The notes below the pieces were generated by a model, which saw only the letters and a program-made list of their open reading frames with translations, made no database searches and was not told where the DNA came from. Below are positions 1 to 12,984 of a stretch of 64,000 nt of DNA, one piece after another. The stretch's first letter is position 1. Each line of letters begins with the position of its first letter. The stretch covers positions 13,147,893 through 13,211,892 of the forward strand of contig CP141149.1 in the NCBI GenBank assembly GCA_035235625.1, in the 5' to 3' direction. This stretch comes from Saururus chinensis. Lineage: Eukaryota > Streptophyta > Magnoliopsida > Piperales > Saururaceae. Made by a program: the position numbers and the translations under genes.

Positions 1-1389
1 TTTTAGCCTCTATGTGTAAAAACATTTTGTATCACGAAAACAATAAAAAATTAATCTTTATGCGCATTCATGATAAAGCTTTCAAGCAATCAAATCGTAG
101 ATCACACAAGGATTTAACGTGGAAAACCCAAACTAAGGTAAAAACTCATAGCTGCCTCACAAGGCCAAATCAATCACTAACACGCAATAACCCAAGAACA
201 ACCAACCAACCTCTTTTATCTCGACACAAACGAAAAATGTATTTTCTTTGTTTAGTCCTCTTTGTTGTTAGCTTTCAAAATTCTCTCTCCATCAAAACCT
301 TGAAGCTTTCCCTCTTTCGTGTTTCGTATTCTTCTTCTTCTTCTAGAGACTCAATGAAACACTCCTTCAATTGTTGATCTCCCTTTGAGTTTCTTCAATC
401 ACTCATTTATGAAGAAATTTGTTGCAACTTCTCAAGCTCTTGTGTGTGTTGTGTTGTGAAAGACTCTTTTTTAGCTAATTGAATTGATCTTCAAAGCATG
501 TAGCCAATGGAAAGTTTTATACTCTCAAAAATCAATAGAGTAGACTAACCAATCTCTCTCTATGCTAACAATGGCTACCCTTCTCTTTTCCCACATCCAA
601 AACACCCCTTAAATAGATAACTAAGTTGTTTTAAGTGTTAGAACTTGAATAAGAATCAAATTTAACTTGGAATGTCCTATTTTGAGAAACTATGAGCTCC
701 AGCGATCGATCACTATAGTACGCAATCGATCACTAACTCTCGGCTTCGTTTTGTGAAAACTGCTACAATAACCAATTGATCGCTATTGTTCATCGATCAA
801 TCATTGCTATAGTGCTTTTAGAGTACCAAAATTCAAAAATTTTCTAATTGATCCCAATTAAACTTGAATGAAAATTTTATTTACTTATGTAATTTTTCAC
901 TCATTCTTTTCTCACAATCTAATATGATAACACTTTATCCCAATTGTGTGAATGTGATGTGTAAGTGTGTTTTTACCTGCAAAAAAACTTTTGAGTCTTC
1001 CGATCTACTTCATCTTCACTATGTGATCTTGAGTAGTAAGTATTTTATCCTATGACTCAAATTATACATCAATTTAACATTGTTTTGTTCAACAAAATAA
1101 ACCAATACAATACAAATGGCCACATATATTCTTACACTTGATATAAATAATAAATAACACCCTCATATGCTTAATGAAAAACCTACAAAAGAATAGATGG
1201 ATCAGCAGTTGAAAGTGAAGACTTCACACTACATCTACCACTTTCCCAAACCCTTTGCACAACTTGTTCTTCCAAAGGAGCCTGCACCACAAAGGATGCT
1301 AAGTGTACATGTATACTCAATGGGATTGCAAAACCCAAATAAAGATTCTGACAAAAGTACGTTGAGAATAAATTATTCAACTAATCAAT
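1..1389. other. non-coding AT-rich repeat-like DNA
   Basis: No gene is supported here; open frames are short and low in complexity. A cluster of GATCGATC-type words lies at about 695-800 and resembles blocks inside other LTR-type repeats of this window, so the stretch is probably the inside of an old retrotransposon. I could not find its ends. Confidence 0.4.
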
Positions 1390-2378
1390 TTAATAAAAGC
1401 CAAGTCAAAACAATTGTACTTTTCAATGCCACAGTCATACAAATAAAAGGAGCCCAACATCAAATGGTTCTCTAAATATGATATCCTCATTTAGGAGTTC
1501 ATGACTCATACTAGATATTGGATTACCACAAACTAAACATCAATCTCTGCCTGAAGCCTTCCCTGCCCCATCCACGCCATGAAGCAAAAGGCCCACTAGG
1601 GCTCATGGACCCTTATAGTTGAGACCCTAACTTCCATGATCATTAAAACCTCTTTTATTATGGTGGCTAGACTAGTCTTCTTTCTATGTTTAATCCATTC
1701 GAACCAAACTCCCAAGAAAAGAGGAGTGGCCCTACATTCATTTGCCACCTTTGGAGAGCTAGAACACCATGATACCATTTCATCCTATACCTTTCAATCT
1801 ACATCGCTAAAACGACTCACTTGATGAGCCAACCTAACACCAAGAACCTTTGTCCTTGAGTGTCTAATGCATCGGTTTTGGGTGACCATTCATCACAAGG
1901 ATTCAGACACATGCATTAGGGTTTTCTTACCCCTACGTAACACTTGTTTAATAACATCCAATCATGCATTAAAAATACAACAAAATCATGCTATTATATA
2001 ATTATTAAGTAGCACAAACACTGGTATGAATCATTTTAGAAATCTCAAAACTTGAGGCACCATTAGTAACCTCACCAATGTGTCAGCCACTGTGCCGATG
2101 ACCATCGACATCCTACAACTATGCTGAACCTCTACTGATAATGGGTTGGCTGGGACAACCACCTTACCAATGTCACATCGACACATCAATCTCACTGTTA
2201 GTGACCAGTAAACATGCATGATCCTGCATGCATAGGTACTATTCATCTTCCTCCCTTCACTAACACATACACTAGCATATCAATGAACCTATTGATGATC
2301 ATAAAGAAAATGAATAGAGACCTTACTGGTTCTCTGAATATTTTTTTCAATTAAAATGTGCAAAACTCTTTTCAAATT
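1390..2378. repeat. C1: fragment of LTR-type repeat family C
   Basis: This stretch resembles 26560-27620 in the same order: a GCCCCATCCAC...ATGAAGC...GGCTCATG segment near 1565-1605 (compare 26695-26735), then a TCCATTCGAA segment, then a block of CATCGAC/GTGTCGATG words. It carries no coding sequence. It is cut at 2379 by insertion of element D. The left edge is approximate because similarity fades gradually. It is best read as an old copy of the long terminal repeat whose better-bounded copy is C2. Confidence 0.5.
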
Positions 2379-2383
2379 CAATG

Positions 2384-4791
2384 TCACACCCCCGCTATGG
2401 AACCTTAGCCCCAACCCGGAGTGACAAGGGTACAATGAGATAAGTTGATTACTAGATTGAAGTACACAACCATTATTTTGTGTGAGAGCAATTACCAAAA
2501 AAATAAAAGAAATTAAACAAAAATTATTAAGCACAACCATAAGCATTCTTACACACATATAAATTCATAGTCATAAGGGAGTCTCAAGCCTTCAAAAAGT
2601 GCTAAACAATTTCATATTATAAAAAAGAAGGCTCTACAACAAACATAACCAAAGTCTAAAGGTTACATCCCATAACTATCCCATAGTAGGTGGATTATCC
2701 TCAATCAGCATCCCTTTAGTCTCCACCTTACTCGCAAAATAGGTCATCCTAAGCACCTGTGTGACACAACCACATAGATGATTCCATAGGGATACCTAAA
2801 ATAAAATAAAGCAAAGGGGTGACCATAGCCTAGTAAGGGTTTGAAAATATGGAGCTCACATTAACACCATAAAACATAATGTCAAGATACATGGCATGAA
2901 CATTATGAAATACTGGTGTTAAGATCACAAGAGCATGTCAAATCCCTTACACATAAGACCTATGCAAATATCTCAATCATGCATCATAATCCATACACAA
3001 AACTTGTGCAAATAAGCATCATAATCTATACACAAAACCTATGTAAGTAAGCATAATAATGCATCAAATTAAGGAAAGAGAAATCCTAGTACCCAAAGAT
3101 AGAGAATACTTTCTTACCCGGTATTCCTAGGCCAAAATAGCTTACTTATCCGGCGTTCCTAAGAAGGAAAGACCACAAGCAGTTAGCACTCCTGTAAACC
3201 ATAAATGCCCCTGGTTAGTAGGTGTACATAGACAAACTAGCCTAGAGCTTAATTACTCCAAAAGTCTCAATTAGTGTTCACATTATAGATTTTTTCTCTT
3301 CTCGACCAGTGGAGGAACCCACCCTTTTGGTAAGGAAAACCTTGCCCTTTTGGATAAAAAAACCCGCCCTTTTGGATGGAAAACCAATACATTCAAATCC
3401 CCGATATGGCTAATCAGAAAAATTGTGAAATACCACTGCTAATCAAGGTGAAACATGATTTGTGGATAATCACAATTAAACATGGTTTAACAAACAATTT
3501 CCATGATGCATGTGGTATGATTCATACGTGACTAATGCTAAATGTATGTAAGCATGAGCATTCATACCAATAAATTGTTCTATCTTACATAAGACATGGT
3601 TCATGCACGGATAATATGGCCATGTAAGCATAAATGCATGTAAACATAAGTAGTCATATTCATAAATGATCTATAGTACATAGATCATGGTTTATATATG
3701 AATAACATCACATGTATGTGAGCATTCATACTATAACATGATAATGCTTTACTAGTTACATGTAAGAGGCATGGTAAAACCAACAAAATCTAAATTAAAA
3801 ATAAGCATATAAGTCAAAATCCACTTGGGAAATCGATTTGGCTACGAGGGCAATTAATCAGGCTTTAAAAATAGCAAACAATAGTTTTTGGTGATCGATT
3901 AGCTAGCCGATCAATCAGTCGGTCCGTCCAATAGGGCTATCGATCAATCTGCCTTAAATCCAAAGATAGTTCTTTTCCAATCAATCGGCCCTCGAGGGCG
4001 ATCGATCGAGCATACACATAAACATGAAAACAACTATTTTTTTGGCAAATGCAAGTCTGATCATCCATCAAGACTCATAAAACTTTAAATAAACATCATC
4101 TAATCTTTGGATATGATAGATCCAACATAACCTGTACCAATGAATTTCAAAACATAATTAAAATACATACCCAAGAATATCTAAGCTCACACACCCATCA
4201 TGCATCAAGGACATGATTCAACACACAATCTATGGTGCTAATGTAAGAAAAATTTTATCAAACAAAAACCCCTTACCTCAAATCAATAGATAATTTCTTC
4301 AATCCCTTATCAAAATTAAAGGACCCTTAACCAACAAATTAGGTCTCATTAGCCCTATGCAAAAATCACACCTTTACACCAAATAGAAACTCAAAACCAC
4401 TAGTAACTAAACAAATCAAATATCTCCTTGTGCCCAAACATGAAACACAGGAGTAGAAATATGGAAACAAATGCATGCAAGTAGAACATGTGAATCAAGT
4501 AAAAGCATAAGAAATCTTGAAGTAGAGTTGCTTGACTCACCTTAGCTAGAACACATGCATTCCCATCTAGTGAGAAGTTAGAGCAAATACAACCCTTGAA
4601 TCTCAGCCACCCTAAAGGAAGGAGGAGGCTAAGCTGGCTATTAATACTAATGAATGGGTATGTGGGCTTGCATGGGCCCCAATAAAGGAACAAATGAAAC
4701 CCATCTTTGGAATTGGGCTAAAATGAATGTGAAAAGGCCCAAGCCCATATAATATTCAAATAAAGGTCAGTGGCCCAAGAAATTGGTGTGA
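2384..4791. mobile_element. D: LTR-type insertion, probable solo LTR
   Basis: The ends are inverted, TCACACC at the left and GGTGTGA at the right, inside an exact 5-bp duplication caatg (2379-2383 and 4792-4796). If the adjoining TG and CA are counted, the ends read TGTCACACC...GGTGTGACA as in plant LTRs. There is no open frame of interest. Local tandem repeats occur at about 2965-3065, 3310-3385 (about 24-bp units with CCCTTTTGG) and 3535-3740. A palindrome-rich GATCGATC block lies at about 3890-4015. Length (2.4 kb), duplication and absence of coding sequence fit a solo LTR; orientation is not proven. Confidence 0.6.
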
Positions 4792-4796
4792 CAATG

Positions 4797-4945
4797 AGGA
4801 TGGTCGTGTGTCCTAGAGTTGGGCCCACTTCCTTAATATAAGAAAATGTTAGAAATTGCAACAATTAATGTGGTAACATTGTGGTTTATACTAGGCACTA
4901 ATGTACTTCATGAGTATTTCCACCTCATGACTAGAAGAACGGGCC
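4797..4945. other. short spacer between D and E1
   Basis: About 150 bp of host-side sequence continuing after the D duplication. No feature seen. Confidence 0.4.
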
Positions 4946-5429
4946 TGTTACTATTCCACCCTGACTTTTTAAATTACTTTAAAGGTCGGAGTGCTACCAA
5001 TTCGTAATTAAAAGCGGGCCAAGATCAACCGTGCACATAAGAGTAACTATTCATTAATTTAGGTAATTACAAAAAGTTTACAAAACAAGGCTTATCATGC
5101 CTCAACAAAATCAAAGTCGAGCACATCTAAAATTAATATAAAACAAAAGAATGTGATAAAGAATAGATCTTTTGAAGTTCTACAGCAATCTTCATTAATA
5201 TCATCTTCTTCGGTCAAACCTGTAGCGTCTAGGGGTGGCGAGTATAATTATACTCAGTAGATAGAGTTAAATTCTATTAGCATGCTAAAACATAAAGCAT
5301 AAATAAAAATGCATAAAATATTCTTATAATAATTCATATTCAAAAGTCGACTCAAAATAATATCATCGACTAATTGAATCCAACACGCTTCTAATACCAA
5401 TAAAAATAGTTATTCACAAAATCTGGTAA

Positions 5430-5770
5430 ACTCGGATAAATCGTTCATAAGAAGAATCCGATAAATAATTCAAAATCAGATAATTCATCATTTGCAGAAT
5501 CCGATAAACAATTCAAAATCAGATAAATAATCATTCACAGAATGACGCCAATACCGGAGCGACATACACCCGTGCTCATGGGGCAACGAGATTAGAATGA
5601 AGAGGATCTTTCCACGATATCCAACTTCATGGGCGCACCATATGCTATAATAGGCGGTACCTACGAGTCATAACTCTGATAGCTTTTGGGCTTTATACCA
5701 AATAGCTACCCTTCAAAACCGATTATAGTTTTTGGGCTTTATACCAAATAACTACCCATCAAATCCGCTC
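5430..5770. repeat. two short tandem duplications in E1
   Basis: About 5455-5545 holds two copies of a roughly 43-bp unit built on AATCCGATAAA..AATTCAAAATCAGATAA. About 5690-5765 holds two copies of a roughly 45-bp unit built on TTTTGGGCTTTATACCAAATA. Confidence 0.7.
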
Positions 5771-6061
5771 AAATCATTCGTAAATGTATTTCAAATAATA
5801 ATAATATTTTAACATATGTATAACAACAAAATCCCACTAAGAGGCATACATGATGCTATTATTGTAATACATGCCCACCCTTAATAATATCCATTTTAGA
5901 AATAATATTTTATTTAAGAGACAAATAAATTATGAAATAAAGCGCCTAGTCATAGCACAAAATTAGAGCATAAAACCACCTACCCTTTGTTCTTAAAATT
6001 GACCGGAGTAACGACCGGCGGTCAAATCCTTGTTGCGTTTGTGGGCTTAGGAGCAGCGGGC

Positions 6062-6245
6062 GGAACCTCCCCTTGTGCAAGGACAGGATCTCCCTTCGGG
6101 CTTGGAAGTGGTGGACAAAGTCTCCCCTTGCGTCCGGACGATTCCTCCTTCCGGCTCGAAAGTGGCGAACGGAGCCTCCCCTTGTGTTAGGACAAATTCT
6201 TCCTCCCCGCCCGAAAGTGGCAAACGGAGCCTCCCCTTACCCTAG
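6062..6245. repeat. about 60-bp tandem repeat in E1
   Basis: Three to four degenerate units share AAGTGG(C/T)G(A/G)AC...GAGCCTCCCCTTG...GGAC. They create short proline/serine-rich frames on both strands that are not genes. Confidence 0.7.
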
Positions 6246-6449
6246 GTCGTTTTCCCCCTTTAGAGTAGCTAACTCAAAAAATGGACCCCTCTACGATGTA
6301 AAGCGCCCTTGAATTACTTAGGAACGGTTTTTGAATGGAAGAAATTGGACTAGAAACAACTTAGAAACATGAGTTTAAAGCTTATAAATGGGCAGAGCTC
6401 AGAGAAGAAGAAAAGGAAAAAGGGGTGGGCGAGTTGAAAGCTCCCCACC

Positions 6450-6464
6450 CTCTTTTATAGAAAT
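6450..6464 (-). promoter_or_regulatory. TATA box of LTR E1
   Basis: On the minus strand the bases read TTTCTATAAAAGAGGG, a canonical plant TATA box. It lies about 600 bp inside the LTR measured from its TGTAACGCCCC start, where a U3 promoter is expected. Activity is not implied. Confidence 0.5.
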
Positions 6465-6523
6465 CGGAACCGTCGGATGTGCACCATGTGGCACACATTC
6501 AACAGCCCAAAAAGACCATTTGT

Positions 6524-6586
6524 GTCATTGCTGACGCACGTCAATGCGTGCATCAGCAATGACGCACGTTGCAGGCCATGGCCTGC
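6524..6586. repeat. strong hairpin plus perfect palindrome in E1
   Basis: Arm GTCATTGCTGACGCACG (6524-6540) pairs with 6547-6563 with one mismatch over 17 bp and a 6-base loop. It is followed at 6571-6586 by the perfect 16-bp palindrome GCAGGCCATGGCCTGC. Confidence 0.8.
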
Positions 6587-7069
6587 TACTGCTACAAGCC
6601 AACACGGCCTACAACAGCACTGTTGACTCATATTGCATCAGCAGTGCTAACGCAAAAATAATTTTTTTATTTTTTAAAATTCGTTTTTAAATTAAAATCA
6701 ATTTTATAACTTTAAACATACTTAACTCTTTACCCCAAACTCAGAATCATACGTTCTTAGTACCGTTGGACTCATATCGATTAACTCTTCAAAACAAGAT
6801 TACACAAGGGCACGTTTTCTTGCAAAATGAAAGTGGGTCCCATCTATGGCACATTTCCTGATGCTATAGCCTACTAACCTGGTGTCTATTTGACATGTTC
6901 TTGGGCTCGATAAATTCATCTCTTCAAGCCCTATGAAATACCTTAGGCTCCTCTAAATGAATTAAGCTCAGAATGGTCTAATTTTAAGAAAAATCATTAT
7001 TGGGCCTTAAAACTCGCTAATGGACCCAAACGTTTAAATTTTAAAACATTAAAATTCTGGGGCGTTACA

Positions 7070-7765
7070 GTCACACCTCGAGTAAACCCACAATAGAACC
7101 AGTCGACTAATTCTTTGGCAAAAATTCAAAACAACACCAAGAAATTCATAATCAAACCAAACCATCAACACAACAAAAGCAAATAATAATATAAAATTTT
7201 TCGGGTCTCACATTTAAATTTTCACACACTTTATTTACAAAAATGGATGGTAAAACCATCCCAATTTGAAATCACCATTGTTGCACTTTAATTTGTAAAA
7301 TAACTTGGAGAAATCAACATGCATACGTTCAATTGCATCAAGAACTTGAAGAAAAATATTATCACATAAACTATTCAATTAATCGAGGAAGAAGAGTATG
7401 ATCCAACCTGAATTTATATGAAGCTTCCTCTCTCCCAACAAGAATCCTCCACGGTTAAGCTCTCGAACTCTCCATTTTCACTTGGGCTCCCCATAGATTT
7501 ATCTCACACATGGAATCCTAAGTTTCACTTTCCTTAAATGGGGAATAACCATCTTGAGAGTCCAAAACCACAGAACAACTACAATTTTTTAGATAACCAA
7601 GACATAACATTTCACCGAAGCAACCATCGACATGGCGATACTTACCGATAATAGGAAACACAATTCACTAGTGGAGTACCGATGTGTTGATGGCTTTCCA
7701 ATGAAAAAAAAAGTTTTAAGGAAATAAAAGATTATATTTTTCCTTACTAAATATGGGGTGTCACA
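7070..7765. mobile_element. H: LTR-type fragment abutting E1
   Basis: The stretch begins GTCACACCTCGAG directly after the TTACA end of E1 and ends GGGGTGTCACA at 7765, so its termini are inverted relatives of the usual TGTCACACC/GGTGTGACA ends with the first T lost. It carries a block of CATCGACATGGCGAT / ACCGATGTGTTGATGG words at about 7624-7690. No coding sequence. Confidence 0.4.
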
Positions 7766-9040
7766 TTGTTATTTCAAGTACTTACAATGAAAAAAGGTCC
7801 TAGAAACATTACCACGCATTGATCCATATTGAAGTTTTCTACTTGAGTCTTAACTTTCGCGAGTGATTACAAGAAGCATCTGACTCATCCACCCTTTTCT
7901 TCCCAAGGTAAACATTGAAAACCTTGATGAATAGTGACCCAAAATCCTTGAATTTGGAGTTTTTTCTCACATTTCCAAAAAGTGTATTACAATATATGTC
8001 TCCTTGAGACTACTTATAGGGGAGAATTAACTCCACATGTGCCTTCATTATACTAGTTCGATTGGACCCACCTACGTCACACACACACACACTAGGCATT
8101 CGACTAGGTTGTGCAGTGACACGTTGTGGGGCCCAAACACACGAATTATGTGTCGAGGGTGGGACCCGTGGTTAGAGAGGGGTTGACCTTATCGCGGGCT
8201 TGGCAGTGTGCAAGGGGTCCAAGCCTCCGCGGGTTCTGAGAGACAAAGCCCGCTCCCGTTGTATATGAATCTCAAGAGAAACCGGAAGAAATATAGTAAG
8301 GAAGCCCAACAAGAATAGCCCACTTAAAGGCCCGCTTAAGATAGGAAAGTGGGAGGGTATTTAAGGGAGGGAAAGAGAGGAGACAGCCCTAAGTTGTGGC
8401 TCGCCCACCCTCTTGTCTCCTCTGTCCCAATCTAGTCACCCCCCTCTCTCCCTCTTTGGTGCATCCTGCTCTTGCTTTGGGAAAGGCTGCTGGCCACCCC
8501 TCCCTCCCCTCTCCAAGATCTCTTAGGCAGGCTGAAAGAAGGAGAGGACTCTCCTCCTTTGCTGGGTCGAGTTGGAGCTTGATTGGGCTGCATCATTGCT
8601 GAGTTTTCTTCAATCCAAGAGCTTCAGGTTGTGAGGGATCAACACATAAAGGTAATCCCCTTTCCATTGCTTGTTGTTCTTGAGATTGGTGTGTGTGGGC
8701 TGATCGATTCAAGGGCATGCAAGGGCTGGTTCGCCCAAGGTCAATACGCTATTGATCCAATTTGTGTTTCTTATATCATGGCTATTGGATTGGATATGTT
8801 TATTGCTCATTGATTTGGGTTTTTATGAATGAATTTTGTAGTTTAATCATAAAGGCTGATTTTTTATTGGTGCGCCACCCCATCCCACCTCGCTTCCGCT
8901 GGTCCGGCCACTCTTCATGAGTATGACTATATATTGGTCATTGTCAAATATGAAGTTTTCTTCTTTTATACAAGAAAACCATGAAGTTTTCTTAGCAGAT
9001 TACATGTATCATTCTATTTTTGGCATTGACAAATATATCT
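7766..9040 (+). other. coding-free stretch with an LTR-promoter-like segment
   Basis: No gene is supported. About 8147-8660 reads like part of a plus-oriented LTR: a TGTGTCGAGGGTGGGACCC start, a TATTTAAGG TATA-like box at about 8356-8364, a pyrimidine-rich leader, and a possible splice donor AAAGGTAATC near 8650. A (CA)n run lies at 8080-8093. The 68-aa and 76-aa frames at 8396-8813 lie in this leader and have no recognisable domain. Confidence 0.35.
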
Positions 9041-9904
9041 ACCTTTGTAACACCTAGATTTATTTTTTAAATTTATTTATTAGTAGTATGTCTTAGGGCC
9101 CACATGTACGTTGCCCCATGCTATGCATGTGGAGTCGGAAGAGAGATGGGCACGATTTGTACTAATCAAGAAATGTGGAATAGGGTGACCATATTACTTA
9201 CTCCCTCCATATTAAACATATAGACCGACCTACCCCATGTATAAAAATAATATTTCTACAAAAAACCTAAGGAATGGAGACTTTTTTTTATGGAGAAAAA
9301 CCCTAGTTTGATGTACATGTAATTTTTATCTCTTTTTTCATCTGTGTCTCAAACTCTGACTCCAGTGCTCTATTCTTGTTTTTTTCATCCTTGGGCCATT
9401 CATAATTAATGAAATCCTTTCTACTCATTGAAAGGTTTGATTTGAGAGGTTTGATTTGAGAGTTTTCCATGAGCCCTATCCCAAAAATCCTTGCTTTCAT
9501 ACAGTTAAAACAGTCTAATCACTAAAAAGTGGTTTTTGATGATTCTCAAATGGAGATATGGAGATGACCATTTGTTAGAAGATTAATGACAATTGTGGTG
9601 GTGAAGTTGACATGAAGGGCGTACAACCTAAGGGAGTTTGACTTGGCAAGAAGTGAAGTGCATGTGGAGTAAATTAAAAGATTGTACTAAGGTGACTTGT
9701 ATCAAACTTTTCTGCATAGTAAATTTTAAAAAGCTACATCAGGTCTCGTGACTTTTCATGTAAAAAATTTTGTGTGCCTTGTGTGTGATTATTTACTATT
9801 TTTTGTACTTGAATTTGTTGTTAATTAAGGTCATTTTATTCTGATGTGTGATATCATAGTAATTTAATGTTTAGATTAATTTAAATGTTGTTAATCTAGT
9901 TAAA
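9041..9904. other. coding-free stretch; possible LTR start at 9046
   Basis: TGTAACACCTAGATTTA at about 9046 resembles plant LTR starts, but I could not find a matching end or target duplication. Nothing else is supported. Confidence 0.25.
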
Positions 9905-10344
9905 TTTGGATGGTGGTTATAGCCACTTGATGTGATGCATAGTCCGGGGTACCTCGTGCTGCCCATAGGGCCTAGCAGGTCTTGAAGGGCCGCATTCCTC
10001 GAGAGGAGAGGCACTTGGGCTGCCGACCTACATATCCCTTCATGCAAGGAATTCACATAAACTTGCACATCATCTCAGAGTTCGTTGATTAATTCCCGAT
10101 TCTCCATGCTCACATCGCAATTCCATTTCTCCCATGCTTCGAGAGAATTCACCTTGTCGTCCAACTTGTCAAAGCTAGCCCCAAGGGATGCTAAATGCTC
10201 CTCCACGATATTTACATGCACCATTGTTTTGGACGTTAGTGGAGTGGCCTCTTTCACCTCACTTGCCTCAACCACTAACTTCGACATCTCTTTCAAAGTT
10301 TGTTCGATGGGACAATTGTGTCGCAAAGGCTTCATGCCCAACAT
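9905..10344 (-). pseudogene. degenerate gag N-terminal fragment (LTR retrotransposon)
   Basis: Read leftwards from 10344, the frame encodes a charged, coiled-coil-like segment (MLGMKPLRHNC..., SLGASFDKLDDKVNSLEAW, SMENRELINEL). After a TGA at 10075-10077 the same frame continues DDVQVYVNSLHEG...SRNAALQDLLGPMGSTRYPG. This heptad-rich, leucine- and glutamate-rich style is typical of the N-terminal region of plant Ty3/gypsy and TR-GAG gag proteins, before the retrotrans_gag core. The TGA replaces what was probably a CGA arginine codon, a single C-to-T change in a CpG. The gag core, zinc knuckle and pol are absent, so it is a fragment. Assignment rests on my recall of the family, not on a search. 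Confidence 0.5.
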
Positions 10345-11537
10345 GTTAGCCTTTTAAGTGTAACTGAGTATTCTTTTTTTGCAAAGGGTTTTGTGCAGGT
10401 CACTTGCAAAGGAACACACAAAGCAAGAGGTAGGGGGAACAAGAGTAACACATTATAAAGAAACAAAAGAACACAAAAACTAAGATTAATTGTATTCACT
10501 ATCAACAAGTTTACAAAACAATGAGTCCAAATTACATCAAGCAACAACAATGATACATCCGTCCCCCCTATATATAGCATACAAATTTTTTTTTCGTATT
10601 GCTGAAGTTGTGCCAAAGTTGGTCTTCAGGCATGATTAAATAAAAATATAAATTTTTTTATTAAAATATAAAAAATGCATTAAAAAATATTTACAAGACA
10701 CAAAGATTATAAACATATATGAAGTGCCCCCTCGTATGTGATGAGGCAAACATGCACACGTAACAACGAACTTTTTTACATTTTCCTTCCTAAATTTCTT
10801 AACTCATGGGCCTACTGCAAGTTAGCAAATGCTAACAGCACTGACTGGACATTAGACCAAAACAAAATTTTGTCAAAACGATTTGGAAATGGGCAGATGA
10901 ATTGGGTGTTATCATCTTCCTGTTCAACAGGTAATATTGTATTAGTGAGCATTTGTGCAGAGAGACCCTCATCTCTTAGAGGCAGGCAATGAAGCCATTT
11001 GAGGCATTGACCAGCTTTTACTACATAGTTCTTTTGCCCTTTATTTGCTATAGCCGCCTATAACCACAATATTCAAGAGGTTTCATGCCATGCCCACAGG
11101 AGCTGCACATCAATCACAACTTGTATGAACACAATAGGAACCGCAAACTGAGATTTCACCATCCATCCAAAGCTTCATCACATTCTATAACAGAAACCGC
11201 TGAAAACGCTTTCATCTACCCTTCTACAATCACTTCCTAACAATATGAAATCCTTACTGTGTCAAATTATCATTGTAATAGTAGGTGAAGTCTCTGAAAA
11301 ACCAGTTTCTGAGGCTGGTGTATGGGACCAGCCTTTTCATGACCACCCATGACGCGTATTAGGTCATATACTTGCTCTCCCATTCATCTAATTTGAGCTT
11401 AATTGGAATTCTGGATCAAGGCAATAGACGTCTAAAATCAGGTCCTCTTCAAATTTTATTTTTGTTACTAATGCTCTACTGATATGAAAGAGTATGGCTG
11501 CCAGGTCCATATATTGAACTGCAACAGTAAAATATAA

Positions 11538-11568
<31 letters not shown>

Positions 11569-11787
11569 TATATGGGATAACTGTCAATCACTTACAAGCC
11601 TATAGTAAAGACAATTTTACAGCAACCCCCCACACCCTCCACACACAAAAAAACATAAACATCAGCCAAGGCAATAATGTTTTACAGCTTTCCACTAATC
11701 ATACATGCACAAAAAACATTTTCAAAGCTTCAAAGGTACAAGCCCAAGTAGCCTCAATAAGGTTTCAATTATGAAATCTTAGGTGAC
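10345..11787. other. non-coding stretch
   Basis: No gene is supported. Compared with the flanks it has few LTR-like landmarks and could be the 3' flank of the possible minus-strand locus to its right. It contains the microsatellite listed separately. Confidence 0.35.
11528..11573. repeat. (AAAT)n/(AT)n microsatellite
   Basis: Four AAATAT-type units run into a (TA)n tract of roughly 25 bp. Confidence 0.9.
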
Positions 11788-12984
11788 TGGTATCCCATAA
11801 TCTTTTCCCTCTGTTCTTTCATCATTCCACCCAACTTGGCCCTTCTCTAACTTCTTCAGCCTCAAATACATTTCAGAAAACTCATTCTGCCATGAGAATG
11901 CTCATTGCACTGATCCCAACTTATTTGTTCATCATTCAGCTCCCAATGCTCCTGTACTTGAATGACTCCAAGTACCACCCTCTGACCTTTCCTCTCTTCC
12001 TGTCTTTCCCTTCCTCTGTGCCCCTTCTCAACAAGATCCTTGTCATCTACAACAACACCTCGTTCTCACACATAAACATACTCATAATTCCTATCTTTGC
12101 CAAGGGAAATCTCCTAAGAAAAGTTCCATTCCATAAGGGTGTCAAAAAGATTGTTACAAAAAGTCCTCGAATAACATTTAAACTTTGTAGCAGGAAATCT
12201 ACAAAATTAATTCTCAAGTTGCCCCTCATAAACTTTAGAATGTATGACCCATCATACTTCTCACTGCACACTGTCAGTGCAGAGAAACCTGGCAGGGTCA
12301 ATATAAATTCTTGTTGGAAACTGTCATTCTACCAAGATCTTCTCTAACGCCATGACAGTGGGCCTTTGATGAAAGATGGCCATCAAGACGAGCTTCCAAT
12401 ACTTGTAAAAGCTACTATCAGAAAAATAGTAAAAAGGCACTTACACATTTCAAGCATCTTTCCAAAATACCAATATGAACACAAATAACTGCAACAAAAT
12501 TTCCCGCACAAGTTACTTTCATATCATTAACAACGTAGGCATGCATTTCTAAAAAAAATTCAAAAAACAAAGAAAATTCCAGCAACTATTGGGTCATGTT
12601 ACTCGTAGACAACCAAAAGTTGGATGTTTTTCGATCTGGAAACAGATATTTACAAGGGCCACATTTATCGCAACTCAGAAAAACTATTGTTTTAACATCT
12701 GAAAAATATTATAGTTCAATGAATAAAAACCAATTTTATGTTAGATTGACAGTTTTCATAAATATTTTTTCTCTACGACATTTGTTTGAGAAACATTTGC
12801 TTCAATCTCAACTATGACAGTAAATGAAGATCGGTCAAAAATCAGTATATCCAAATAGTATAAAGACTTTCAAGAAAACTGTGGTAAACAAATAGTTGGA
12901 AATAACTGAAATGGGTAAGAAAATTGTGAATGCAGGAATAACAGCAAGTCACTACGACCCTTCCTCTATCTGCCAAGAAGATTA

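Larger units (their letters stand above)
4946..7069 (-). mobile_element. E1: LTR of family E (same family as the LTR of gypsy element F)
   Basis: The stretch starts TGTTACTATTCCACCC and ends GGGGCGTTACA, so on the minus strand it begins with the common plant LTR start TGTAACGCCCC. It shares order and wording with the LTR of element F at 51488-57782: the CCGTG segment near the left edge, the CATGCTCATGGGGCAA segment, the GCACCATGTGGCACACATTCAACAG segment, and the palindromes that follow. Minus orientation is inferred from F, where coding and PBS direction are visible. No flanking duplication is evident (gggcc versus gtcac), so one edge may be rearranged. There is no coding sequence. Confidence 0.55.

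Noticed and set aside
12..377. 121-aa frame at the left edge
   Set aside because: Low-complexity, no motif, AT-rich non-coding context.
11892..12347. 151-aa hydrophobic plus-strand frame, possible membrane protein
   Set aside because: Antisense to a charged minus-strand frame; no known family, no clear signal context.
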